From the NCBI GenBank assembly GCA_026713865.1, contig JAPONQ010000067.1:1-64000 (forward strand): a stretch of 64,000 bases of DNA. The letters are read 5' to 3'. Below, piece after piece: positions 26,821 through 34,900 of the stretch. Origin of the DNA: Chloroflexota bacterium. Its GTDB lineage: Bacteria; Chloroflexota; Dehalococcoidia; UBA2979. The position numbers and the translations under genes are program-made. The notes under the pieces are model-generated. The model searched no databases, had not been told where the DNA came from, and saw only the letters and a program-made list of their open reading frames with translations. Each line of letters begins with the position of its first letter. The stretch's first letter is position 1.

Positions 26821-27816
26821 ATGTGCATCCCGCGGGATGCGGTCGGTCTCGGGCGGCGGAGTAGCGCGCCGGCGCGCGAAGGAGGCTCTCCTATCCGGGC
26901 GAGCGATCCGACGGCCTCACGCTTGCTTGCGGCCGACCGGGGCCTCGACCCGGCGTCGGCGGCGGCTGCGACGGAGGACGCGGAGCGTCGCGCGGAGCCC
27001 GCTCCCGAAGACGAGCCCGCACGACTCGGCAACCCCTCCTTCGTCTGGCGCTTCGGGCAGGAGCGCCGGCTCGCGATGATCTCCCGCTTCGTGTCGCTGC
27101 CGGGAGCGCTCGTGCTCGATCTCGGCTGCGGCGTCGGGGAGTACGTGCGGGGCTTCGTCAGGGAGGGGGCGCGGGCGGTCGGCATCGACATCGCCCCGGG
27201 GCGCCTCGCCGAGGCTCGACGGCGCCTCTCTCCGCCCGGCCCCGGCGAGGGGGCCCCCGCGCCGCACGCCGGCGCCGTCGCGGGACTGCTCGCCGCCGCC
27301 GGTGAGAGCCTTCCGTTGCGCGACGGCTCGCTCGACGCCGTCGTGCTCAACGAGGTGATCGAGCACGTCAAAGACGACGCCGCGACGCTCGGCGAGGTCG
27401 CGCGGGTGCTGAAGCCGGGCGGGACCTGCGTGATCTTCGCCCCGAACCGCCTCTACCCGTTCGAGACCCACGGCGTCTTCCTGGGCCGTCGCTACGTCTT
27501 CGGGAACATCCCCCTCGTCAACTGGCTGCCGGGGATCCTCCGATCGCGGCTTGTGCCGCACGCGCGCGCCTACGGTCACGGAGACTGGCAGCGCCTCGCC
27601 CGGCCGGCGGGGCTCGAGATCGTCCATCACGGTTATGTCTATCCCGGCTTCGACAACGTCGCGGCGCGGTGGCCGCGCGCCGCCCGCGCGCTGCGCGCCG
27701 TGTGCTACCGCGCCGAGCGAACACCCGCGGCCCGGTTCGGCCTCTCCCATCTCGTCATCCTGCGCCGCGGTACGGGCCCGCCGGCCGCCGCGCAGGGTGC
27801 CGGCGGCCGGCCGTGA
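26821..27816 (+). CDS. Class I SAM-dependent methyltransferase
   Basis: Methyltransferase of the type-11 (UbiE/COQ5-like) group, 331 residues as given. SAM-binding motif I is VLDLGCGVGEYVRG (near 100), the acidic motif is AVGIDIAPGRLAEARRRL, and the post-motif block is VLNEVIEHVKDDAATLGEVARVLKPGG. About 80 N-terminal residues are low-complexity and the start is uncertain: the ATG at 26821 has GGAGG directly abutting it. Substrate unknown. Its stop overlaps the penicillin-binding protein start, so a role in envelope or lipid-linked glycan modification is possible (inference). Confidence 0.8.
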   Translation: MCIPRDAVGLGRRSSAPAREGGSPIRASDPTASRLLAADRGLDPASAAAATEDAERRAEPAPEDEPARLGNPSFVWRFGQERRLAMISRFVSLPGALVLDLGCGVGEYVRGFVREGARAVGIDIAPGRLAEARRRLSPPGPGEGAPAPHAGAVAGLLAAAGESLPLRDGSLDAVVLNEVIEHVKDDAATLGEVARVLKPGGTCVIFAPNRLYPFETHGVFLGRRYVFGNIPLVNWLPGILRSRLVPHARAYGHGDWQRLARPAGLEIVHHGYVYPGFDNVAARWPRAARALRAVCYRAERTPAARFGLSHLVILRRGTGPPAAAQGAGGRP

Positions 27817-30800
27817 CGTCGGCGCGGCTCGCGCGGAAGCGGCGGCGAGCCACCGGCGGCTCGGCCGCGAACGGAGGCGATGCCGACATCGGCCGTCGCC
27901 TGCGCTGGCTGCTCGCGGCGGCGCTCGCCGCAGCCGCCTTTCTCCTGCTCATGCTCGCGGGCATCAGCGGCGCCGCGGTCTACGGCGTGGCCCAGTACGA
28001 CGAGATCGCCGACTCGGTCGTCCCCCCGGCGGAGCTGCTCGATCAGCTCCCCCGCGGCGGAGCCCGCATCTACGACCGGCACGGCGTGCTGCTCTACGAG
28101 TTCGTCGACGAGCTCTCCGGCCTGCGCCGCCCCGTCCCACTCGCCGAGATCTCCCCGTGGCTCGTGCAGGCCACGATCGCCACCGAGGACCAGAACTTCT
28201 TCGAGAACAACGGGCTCAACGTGCGCGGACTCGCGCGTGCCGCGCTGGAGAACTTCTCGCCCTTCCGCAACGACTTCCTCCAAGGCTCCGGCGGCTCCTC
28301 GATCACGCAGCAGCTCGCGAAGAACATCTACATCCCGCGCGAGGAGCGCGCCGAGCGGTCGGTCGACCGCAAGGTCAAGGAGACCGTCATCGCGCTCGAG
28401 CTCACGCGCCAATACGACAAGGGGCAGATCCTCGAGTGGTATCTCAACTCGATCTCCTACGGCGGCATCTACGTCGGGATCGAGGCGGCAGCCGAGGGCT
28501 ACTTCGGCAAGCAGGCGTCCGATCTCACGCTGCCGGAGGCGGCGCTGCTGGCCGGCATTCCCCAGTCGCCGGCGCGGTTCGATCCCTTCAGCAACTTCCC
28601 GCTGGCCAAGATCCGGCAGGGCGACGTGCTCGAGCTGATGGTGCGCTCGGGCGCGATCACGGGTGAACAGGCCGAGGCCGCGGCCGCCGCGGAGCTGATC
28701 TTCAAGGCGAACCGCTTCGACATCGAGGCTCCTCACTTCGTGCTGGGCCGCATCGCAGAGGAGATCGAGCAGCGCTTCGGTCCGCGTGCGCTGTACGAGG
28801 ACGGGCTCGAGGTCGTCACGACGCTCGACCTGACGCTCCAGCACGAGGGCGAGCGCGTCGTCGAGCACTGGGTCGGCACGTTCGAGGAGCAATCCGACGG
28901 CCACAACGGCGCGCTCTTCGCCCTGGACCCGCAGAACGGCCAGATCCTGGTCTACGTCGGGAGCCGCGACTACTTCCGAGACGACATCGAGGGCCGCAAC
29001 GACAACATCGTCTCGCAGAACTCGCCGGGTTCGACGCTTAAGCCGTTCACGTACATGACGGCCTTCATGAACGGCTGGAGCACCGGCACGGGCATCGTCG
29101 ACCAGCCGCTGACCATCCCCGACCCCGCGACCGGCGAGGACTTCGAGCCGCGCAATCCGGGGGAGCGCTTCCACGGCATCCTCCCGGCCCGCGAAGCGCT
29201 CGGGAACTCTCTGAACATCCCCGCCGTCAAGACCATCCTGTACGCCGGGGTCGACGAAACCGTCGAACTCCTGAAGCAGGTCGGCTTCACCACGCTCGAC
29301 AATCCGCTCGGCTACGGCCCGGCGCTCACCCTCGGCGGCGTCGACATCACGCTGCAGGACATCACGTACGCCTACAGCCTGTTCGCCACGGAGGGACTCA
29401 TGCGCGGACAGGAGCGGCTCGCCGAGCCCGAGCCCGGCACGCGCCTCCTCGAGCCGGTCGCCCTGCTGCGGGTCTCCGACGCGAACGGGCACGTTCTCTA
29501 CCAGTTCACGGAGGCGACCGCCCGGCGCGTGGTGCCGTCCAACTTCGCCTACCTCGTGACGAGCATCCTCTCCGACGGCGACAACCAGTGCCGCATCTTC
29601 GGCTGCGATGCCCTCAACCTGAAGGACCGGCCCTCCGCGCAGAAGACCGGTACGTCGGAACCCTTCGACGATGAGGATGCGATCGGCGACACCTGGGCCA
29701 TCGGCTATACGCCGAACCTCGTGGCCGGCGTCTGGGCCGGCAACTCCGACAACTCGCCCATGTTCAACATCTTCAGTACCACGATCTCGTGGCGCAGCTG
29801 GCGCGACTTCATGAACTTCGCGCACGAGGAGCTCGAGCTGCCGCCGACGAAGTTCGTGCGGCCGCCGGGAGTCGAGAGCCGTGAGCTCTGCTGGCCGTCG
29901 GGGCTCCTCCCCTCGGAGAACTGTCCCCTCGTGAACCGCTACACCGGGCTCTTCGCCACGGACGTACTGCCCCGCAACGAAGAGGAGCTCGCCGCGATGC
30001 AGGACGAGTGGTGGCAACCCGTCCTCATCGACACCCGCACCGGGCTCGCCGCCGGTGGGGACACCCCCTCCGCCTTCCTCGCCGAGGAGGTGCGGCTCGT
30101 GCTGCCGCCGGAGGAGATCGAGGAGTGGGAAGACCTCCCCGACTGGGCCGCGGAACAGGGCGTCGCCGGATTGCTCGCCCCGCCGTCTGCGGTCGATGAA
30201 GCCGTGGCACTGGTCTCCGTGGCCTCGCCGCTGGCGACGCAGACCGTGGCCCAGACGCTCACCATCCGCGGTCGGGCCGACTCGCCGGACTTCGAACGGC
30301 TGGTCGTCGAGTGGGGACGGGGCACGAACCCCGACGTCTGGGTCCGGATCCGGGCCTCCAACCGGGCGGTGCCGGACGGGAATCTCGCGCGGTGGGACAC
30401 CACCACCGTGCCCAACGGCTCCTACACGCTGCGGGTCGTCGTCGACGACGGAAGGCTCGGCCGGCTCCGCTACGCCATCCCGATCACCATCGACAACGGA
30501 GACGAGGGAGCGGAGACCGACGAGGCGCCGTGGGCGGCGATCAGCTGGCCCACGGAGGGCGCCGTCGTCTCCGGCGCCTTCGTCGTGACCGGAAGCGTCA
30601 TCTCGGGCGACCTGCTCGACGCCCGTCTCGAGGTCGGTCGCGGCCGCGTCCCGTCGAGCTGGCTCGAGGTGGGGCGCGTCACGCAGGGGCAGGTCTCGGC
30701 CGCGGTCGGCCGCTGGGACACGACCGAGTTCGACGACGGCACCTACACTCTCCGCCTGACCGTGCGCGACCGCGAGCTCGGCCTCACCGAGGTCACGGCG

Positions 30801-30863
30801 ACGGTCGCGGTGCGCAACGAAGCCGAGGATCCGGACGAGCCGGAGTCATCCGGAGGCGAGTAG
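27813..30863 (+). CDS. Class A penicillin-binding protein with two C-terminal Ig-like repeats
   Basis: Bifunctional peptidoglycan glycosyltransferase/transpeptidase, 1016 residues. A membrane anchor (31-57) is followed by the GT51 domain with catalytic Glu125 in ATEDQNFFENNG and QGGSSITQQLAKN-type block, then the transpeptidase with SxxK at Ser407-Lys410 (SPGSTLKPFTY), SxN at Ser466-Asn468 and KTG at 611-613. After residue 800 come two tandem beta-sandwich repeats (about 800-893 and 910-1002) that share RWDTT..., a GxYTLRL/V core and a closing D..LG. GTG start overlaps the methyltransferase stop. Shows the cell makes peptidoglycan. Confidence 0.93.
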   Translation: MTSARLARKRRRATGGSAANGGDADIGRRLRWLLAAALAAAAFLLLMLAGISGAAVYGVAQYDEIADSVVPPAELLDQLPRGGARIYDRHGVLLYEFVDELSGLRRPVPLAEISPWLVQATIATEDQNFFENNGLNVRGLARAALENFSPFRNDFLQGSGGSSITQQLAKNIYIPREERAERSVDRKVKETVIALELTRQYDKGQILEWYLNSISYGGIYVGIEAAAEGYFGKQASDLTLPEAALLAGIPQSPARFDPFSNFPLAKIRQGDVLELMVRSGAITGEQAEAAAAAELIFKANRFDIEAPHFVLGRIAEEIEQRFGPRALYEDGLEVVTTLDLTLQHEGERVVEHWVGTFEEQSDGHNGALFALDPQNGQILVYVGSRDYFRDDIEGRNDNIVSQNSPGSTLKPFTYMTAFMNGWSTGTGIVDQPLTIPDPATGEDFEPRNPGERFHGILPAREALGNSLNIPAVKTILYAGVDETVELLKQVGFTTLDNPLGYGPALTLGGVDITLQDITYAYSLFATEGLMRGQERLAEPEPGTRLLEPVALLRVSDANGHVLYQFTEATARRVVPSNFAYLVTSILSDGDNQCRIFGCDALNLKDRPSAQKTGTSEPFDDEDAIGDTWAIGYTPNLVAGVWAGNSDNSPMFNIFSTTISWRSWRDFMNFAHEELELPPTKFVRPPGVESRELCWPSGLLPSENCPLVNRYTGLFATDVLPRNEEELAAMQDEWWQPVLIDTRTGLAAGGDTPSAFLAEEVRLVLPPEEIEEWEDLPDWAAEQGVAGLLAPPSAVDEAVALVSVASPLATQTVAQTLTIRGRADSPDFERLVVEWGRGTNPDVWVRIRASNRAVPDGNLARWDTTTVPNGSYTLRVVVDDGRLGRLRYAIPITIDNGDEGAETDEAPWAAISWPTEGAVVSGAFVVTGSVISGDLLDARLEVGRGRVPSSWLEVGRVTQGQVSAAVGRWDTTEFDDGTYTLRLTVRDRELGLTEVTATVAVRNEAEDPDEPESSGGE

Positions 30864-31108
30864 AAGAGCCTCAGGACGCCGCGCTGCGAACGTTGTGGAT
30901 CGCGCCGAAGAAGTCCTCTACTCGCTCTCGAATAGCTCGACGGACCAAATACGGATTTCACCCCCACAGGGGCCGCAATGGCTCGCCGAGCCAAACTCCA
31001 AGCCAAACTGGAGCGCGGGCTATTTCGCAGGGGTCGGCACGAAGGCAACGCTCCCTGACAGCCAGACACCCGCCACCGGAACGGGCGCTGGGAAGCAGGG
31101 GGGAACCG
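30864..31108. other. Intergenic stretch of lower GC and mixed codon use
   Basis: After the penicillin-binding protein the base composition drops (for example 30925-30960 and 30978-31045 are visibly AT-richer than any flanking gene). It holds a possible 26-codon frame and a pair of direct repeats (AGCCAAACT at 30989-30997 and 31001-31009, 12-base period). No full-length gene is supported and no clear terminator was found. Confidence 0.5.
30978..31058 (+). CDS. Possible 26-residue basic peptide
   Basis: ATG-to-TGA frame with AGGGG five bases upstream. The product starts MARRAKLQAKLERG and is Arg/Lys-rich. Its third codon positions are far less GC-rich than those of neighbouring genes. The start is faintly reminiscent of small ribosomal-protein N-termini, but I do not recognise it. 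It could be noise or the remnant of a longer gene. Confidence 0.2.
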   Translation: MARRAKLQAKLERGLFRRGRHEGNAP

Positions 31109-31362
31109 ATGGCGGCGAGGAAGACCCACCGGGCCGGTCGAGGAGGACACGACGGGCTGCGGCCAGTCGACGCGCCGGACCATCAGCGCGACGCCCGACG
31201 GCGTCACGTGCCCGGCCTGCGCGAGCGTTGCCGACAAGGCCGAGACCAAGGCGAAGGCCAAGGCGGCCACGGGGGTCGAGGGACCACGACGCCCCCGCAG
31301 CGCCCGCGTGGCTCGAGGGCGCGCCTCGGGCGGACCAGGGGATCGGCGTCGAAGGGGGTTAG
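31109..31362 (+). pseudogene. Frame-disrupted small zinc-knuckle gene
   Basis: From an ATG at 31109 (preceded by AGGGGGGAA) the sequence looks coding by its almost exclusively G/C third positions, but only if the frame moves twice. It reads MAARKTHRA in one frame, then VEEDTTGCGQSTRRTISATP and DGVTCPACASVADKAETK in the next from 31137, then DHDAPAAPAWLEGAP... in the third to a TAG at 31360. Each switch would be repaired by removing one G from a G-run (about 31136-31137 and the G5 near 31263). C-G...T-C-x-x-C resembles small phage and actinobacterial zinc-knuckle proteins. Either a decayed gene or two homopolymer assembly errors. Confidence 0.45.
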
Positions 31363-32048
31363 GGGTCGCTGCGCCCCGAGCTGCCCGAGACCTGGTGCAA
31401 CGAGCTGAAGAAACGCTCCATCTCCTCGAGTTCGCCGGCGAGTACCAGCACGTCGCGCCGCTGCAGCCGTTCCCCACGATCGGGATAGAGGATGACTCGC
31501 GATCCGCGTGCGAGCAGCAGCAGCGTCACGCCGTCGGGGCGATTCCCGATCACATCGCCGAGCTCCTGCCCCACAATCTCCTGCGGCACCTGGACCCGGC
31601 TCACGGCGTACCCCTCGACGACGTCAAGAGAGTCGGTGATGTCCGACGACGACCAGCTGTGCGCAAGCCGCAGTCCGGTATCCCGCTCGGGATAGATCAC
31701 CCGGTCGGCGCCGACGCGCGTCAGGATTTCCCCGTGCAGGTCGTTGCGTGCTTTCGCGATCACGCGCTCGACGCCGAGTCGCTTCAGCAGCAGCGTGACG
31801 AGGATGCTGGTCTCGATGTGACCGGTGATGGCGACCACCGCGGAATCACAATCGGCGACGCCCAGGCGTCCGAGCGACTGTTCGTCGGTGGCGTCGGTCT
31901 GGACCACATGGGTGACGCTGGGCGCGAGGCGCTGCACGACCCCCAGGTCGGAGTCGATGCCGAGTACGTCATGGCCGGCGGCCCCGAGCTCCGCCGCGAC
32001 CGCGGAGCCAAAGCGCCCGAGGCCGATGACGGCCACGTGCTGCTTCAT
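31359..32048 (-). CDS. KtrA/TrkA-type potassium channel regulatory protein
   Basis: Cytoplasmic RCK protein of 229 residues that gates a K+ transporter in response to nucleotides. The N-terminal Rossmann RCK_N domain begins VAVIGLGRFGSAVAAEL (GxGxxG at 9-14) with the acidic end of strand 2 at GIDSD. A hinge leads to an RCK_C (TrkA-C) domain (about 145-225: VPQEIVGQELGDV, LLARGSRVILYPDRGERLQRRDVLVLAG). The ATG at 32048 has GGGAG. The membrane partner (KtrB/TrkH) is not in the window. Confidence 0.87.
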   Translation of the reverse strand: MKQHVAVIGLGRFGSAVAAELGAAGHDVLGIDSDLGVVQRLAPSVTHVVQTDATDEQSLGRLGVADCDSAVVAITGHIETSILVTLLLKRLGVERVIAKARNDLHGEILTRVGADRVIYPERDTGLRLAHSWSSSDITDSLDVVEGYAVSRVQVPQEIVGQELGDVIGNRPDGVTLLLLARGSRVILYPDRGERLQRRDVLVLAGELEEMERFFSSLHQVSGSSGRSDP

Positions 32049-32213
32049 CGCACCATCTCCCGTCCCGCACCGTTCCCGATCATTCTCGACCGCACCCCGG
32101 CCGCGATCCAGTGACGCCGCATGGGCGCACACCCGCCGTCACCGCCGTGACCAGCGACCGGTCGTCTCTCCCCGCCCCCGGGGCGGCGCCCGCCGCACGC
32201 TCGTCGGGAGGCG

Positions 32214-32996
32214 TCACCCGGCAGTCGCCGACGTGAACGCGGAAACCCAGACCGGGAAGAAGCCGACCGCGTGGGCGACGCGGCGCGACGCGACGTTGTC
32301 GGGGGCGGTTCCGTAGTACGGCACGCGCCCCGCCCCCAGGACAGCGTCCGTCACCCGCGACGTCAGGGCCGCCCCCAGCCCCCTGCCCCGCTGCTCCGCC
32401 CGCACGTCGACCCCGATCTGCCAGAGGTCGTCCGAATCCGAGGTGGCGGTCGCGACCCCGGCGACCCGATCGCGTTCGGTCGCGACGGCGGCCACGGCGA
32501 CGGCGCGGCCCTGCACGGCAGCCCGGGGCGAAGCCGCATTCGGCCACTCGTGGCTGCTCAGCGGTTCCATCAGCTCCGCGCCGCCCACGGTGACCCGATA
32601 GCCGCGCGGCGCCTCGCGCGCGCGCCAGTCCGTCCTCGATGCGCAGGCGTAGAGAAGCGGTCCGTGGAGGGAACGGGAATGGCGGGAGACCCGCCTCGCG
32701 GCGGCGCCCAGGAGCCTCGCCCCGAAGATCTCGCGGGGGTCGGCCTCCCCGAAGAGCTCGGTCGCCCACGGCATCCACGTCGGCGTCGCGGCGACGACCG
32801 CCGCGGCTCCCATCGTCGCGATCGTCAGGCTGTGGGAATCACGCGGGAACCGCCGCCCGACCGTGTCGCCGCCGCGAGCCGGCGGGACCACCGACAGGCG
32901 GATGCCGTCGCCCGCAAAATCCCCGGGCTGGCAACCGCACTCGGCCGCGAGCGTCGAGGCCACCACGTCGAGCACATCGGCGCGCGTCACCACCAC
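32214..32996 (-). CDS. GNAT family N-acetyltransferase with N-terminal domain
   Basis: 260-residue protein. The C-terminal half (about 150-260) is a GNAT domain with the acetyl-CoA loop RAEQRGRGLGAALTSRVTDA and the closing NVASRRVAHAVGF. The N-terminal half (LAAECGCQPGDF..., TMGAAAVVAATPTWMPWATELF) matches a recurrent two-domain GNAT type in bacteria whose substrate is unknown. The first in-frame GTG, at 32996, has GAGG seven bases upstream; two more GTG codons follow at once. It shares the minus strand with ktrA downstream and the protease-like gene upstream. Confidence 0.78.
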   Translation of the reverse strand: MVVTRADVLDVVASTLAAECGCQPGDFAGDGIRLSVVPPARGGDTVGRRFPRDSHSLTIATMGAAAVVAATPTWMPWATELFGEADPREIFGARLLGAAARRVSRHSRSLHGPLLYACASRTDWRAREAPRGYRVTVGGAELMEPLSSHEWPNAASPRAAVQGRAVAVAAVATERDRVAGVATATSDSDDLWQIGVDVRAEQRGRGLGAALTSRVTDAVLGAGRVPYYGTAPDNVASRRVAHAVGFFPVWVSAFTSATAG

Positions 32997-33013
32997 ACGA
33001 GCACCTCGCCCCC

Positions 33014-34270
33014 CTACGGCGCCGGCGCCGGAACCGCGAGGCCCCAGGCCCGCGCGAGGTCGCGCACCTCCCGGTGCGAGGTGACATCCCTCACCTCGTC
33101 CAGGAAGACGGCGAGCGAGCCCATGCGCGCGCGCAGCGCCCGCAGTTCCTCCCCCACCGGATGGACCGCGTCTCCGCGCGCAGCGTAGGTGCCGAACCAG
33201 GCGAAGTAGGCCTGGTTGATCCGCCGGATGACGATCCCCCCGGCCGCGAGCTCGTCGCGCGTCTGCTCCATCAGGTGCTCCGCCTCCGCGATGCGCCCTG
33301 CGGCCAGGAGGTCGTCGACGGCGAGATGGAGCTCCCTCAGCGCCTCGTCCCGGCGCGCCCGTCGAAGCTCCCCTGCGTCGGCGGTGGAGCCTGCCGACAG
33401 GGCCCCGCTCGCGCCCCCGTCTCCGATCGTGGGATCCCCGAAGCGCTCGATGACCAGGGCTGCGATCTCGTCTCCGGCGATGTCGGCGACGGTCTCGTTG
33501 ATCGTCCGGACCTCCTGCGAGCGGAAGTAGGAGAGGCCGAGCGGGTAGAAGGCAAGGTAGTGGTGCACCCACTCGTGTGCGGCGGTCGCGACCGTGGCCG
33601 CGTAGCCCCGCTGGGAGTTGACCACGGCCGGGTAGAGGGCCACACCCCCCGTCCGGAGCACCAGCGCCGAGATGGCCTCATCGTCCGCCTCCCGCGCGCG
33701 CTCGCGCTCGACTGCTTCCTCCGGGGTCACCCCCGGGGCCAGCAATTCCTCGTCGATGCGCTCGATGCGCTCGCGCGGGGAGACGACCAGCACCCACGGC
33801 GGCCGGGCGAGCTCGATGTCGACCGGGGGAAAGACCGAACCGGGCAGAGGGAGCCGCCCCCGAACCCCGGCCTGCTGGAGCACGGCGTCGATCCTCCCCT
33901 CGATCGTCGCCTCCACGGCGCCCTCCAGCCGCACCGCATCGCGGACGGTGCGGTCGACGAAGGCGAAGTAGCGCGCGATCGCCTCGTCTCCCGCGGGGTC
34001 GTCGCGGAGGGGGGCGCCCAGGGCGCCGAGCCACTTGTTGGGGAGGCTGGCGAGCTCCCAGCGCAGGTAGTCGTAGCGCGCGCCCTGATCCTCGAAGCGG
34101 AGGGCCAGGAGCACCGTCCACAGCAGCATGGCGACGACGGCGACCGCGGCGGCGAGCGCGACCGCGCGCAGGCCGCCCCGCCGGCGACCGCGGGCGTCCG
34201 CGGAGGGCGCCGGGGCATCGCGGCCGGCGAGGCGAGCGGCGAGGCGACGAAGGCGCAGCCCGTCTCTCAC
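33014..34270 (-). CDS. Membrane-anchored HExxH metalloprotease-like protein
   Basis: 418 residues: a short basic N-terminus, one membrane helix (about 35-57), then a helical domain with the zinc motif HEWVHH (His232, Glu233, His236) and, 23 residues further, INETVADIAGDE whose Glu259 is placed like the third ligand of gluzincins. That arrangement predicts an extracytoplasmic zinc peptidase anchored by its N-terminus. I do not recognise the exact family. GTG start without a clear ribosome site, diverging from the RDD gene. Confidence 0.7.
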   Translation of the reverse strand: MRDGLRLRRLAARLAGRDAPAPSADARGRRRGGLRAVALAAAVAVVAMLLWTVLLALRFEDQGARYDYLRWELASLPNKWLGALGAPLRDDPAGDEAIARYFAFVDRTVRDAVRLEGAVEATIEGRIDAVLQQAGVRGRLPLPGSVFPPVDIELARPPWVLVVSPRERIERIDEELLAPGVTPEEAVERERAREADDEAISALVLRTGGVALYPAVVNSQRGYAATVATAAHEWVHHYLAFYPLGLSYFRSQEVRTINETVADIAGDEIAALVIERFGDPTIGDGGASGALSAGSTADAGELRRARRDEALRELHLAVDDLLAAGRIAEAEHLMEQTRDELAAGGIVIRRINQAYFAWFGTYAARGDAVHPVGEELRALRARMGSLAVFLDEVRDVTSHREVRDLARAWGLAVPAPAP

Positions 34271-34303
34271 ACATCGAGCCTAGCGCGGAGCAGTGCGCGC
34301 GGT

Positions 34304-34330
34304 GGGACCGGCGCTCGTTTCGCCGGTCCC
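34304..34330. promoter_or_regulatory. 10-bp perfect hairpin between divergent genes
   Basis: GGGACCGGCG and CGCCGGTCCC (34304-34313, 34321-34330) flank a seven-base loop ending in TTT. Both neighbouring genes are transcribed away from it, so termination is not its obvious role. An operator or a barrier between divergent promoters is more likely. Confidence 0.4.
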
Positions 34331-34341
34331 GGCCGGTGCCG

Positions 34342-34347
34342 TAGAGT
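34342..34347 (+). promoter_or_regulatory. Possible -10 box (TAGAGT) of a leaderless RDD transcript
   Basis: TAGAGT ends seven bases before the ATG at 34355, and there is no Shine-Dalgarno sequence in the interval. This is the same arrangement as at nth and at the hydrolase gene at 54287. Confidence 0.3.
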
Positions 34348-34354
34348 AGCCGCG

Positions 34355-34900
34355 ATGGCGACCCCCACCCCGACTCCGGCACCGGGCCGTGTGCGTATCG
34401 TCGCCGCCGCAGCCGTCGACGCCGCGCTGCTGGTCGCCCTTCACGCCGGTGCCGCCCTGCTCGCGACGGCCTGGCTGCTGGTGCGGTCCGAGTCCGGGCG
34501 GCTCGATGTCGGCGCCACCGATGCCGCCGTCGCCGTCTCCGTGATCGCAGCCGCCGCTCCCGCCTGGGTCGCCTGGACGCTGCTCGCCACGCGCCGGCGG
34601 CTCCCGACGCCCGGGCAGGGGCTCGCCCGGATCCGGCCGGTCCCGGCCGGCGACGCGCCGAGAGGCGCCCTCTACGTGCGGGCCGCGGCGGCGCCGCTCT
34701 CGCTGCCCGGCTGGCTCTGGGCGGCGGCCACGCCGCTCGTCGCCGGCCTGCCGCCGTGGCTGGCACTCCCGCCGCTGGTGGGGGCGACGGGCGTGGCGGC
34801 GGCCGCCCTCGGATCGCTGGGCCTCCTGCTCGTCAGGCCGCGCGCGCGCCTGCTGCACGATCGCCTCGCGCGCACGTCGCTCGTCCCGGTGGAGCCATGA
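34355..34900 (+). CDS. RDD family membrane protein
   Basis: 181-residue integral membrane protein with about four hydrophobic helices. RDD features are the N-terminal R...AAAAVDAALLVAL segment and the C-terminal LLHDRLARTSLVP. Family members are often small transporter-like or accessory membrane proteins; the specific role is unknown. Its stop overlaps the next start (ATGA), so the two membrane proteins are probably co-translated. Confidence 0.75.
   Translation: MATPTPTPAPGRVRIVAAAAVDAALLVALHAGAALLATAWLLVRSESGRLDVGATDAAVAVSVIAAAAPAWVAWTLLATRRRLPTPGQGLARIRPVPAGDAPRGALYVRAAAAPLSLPGWLWAAATPLVAGLPPWLALPPLVGATGVAAAALGSLGLLLVRPRARLLHDRLARTSLVPVEP

Noticed and set aside
31056-31058. TGA ending the 26-codon frame as a possible second selenocysteine codon
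   Set aside because: The sequence after it is not conserved-looking, has unbiased third positions and no redox motif.
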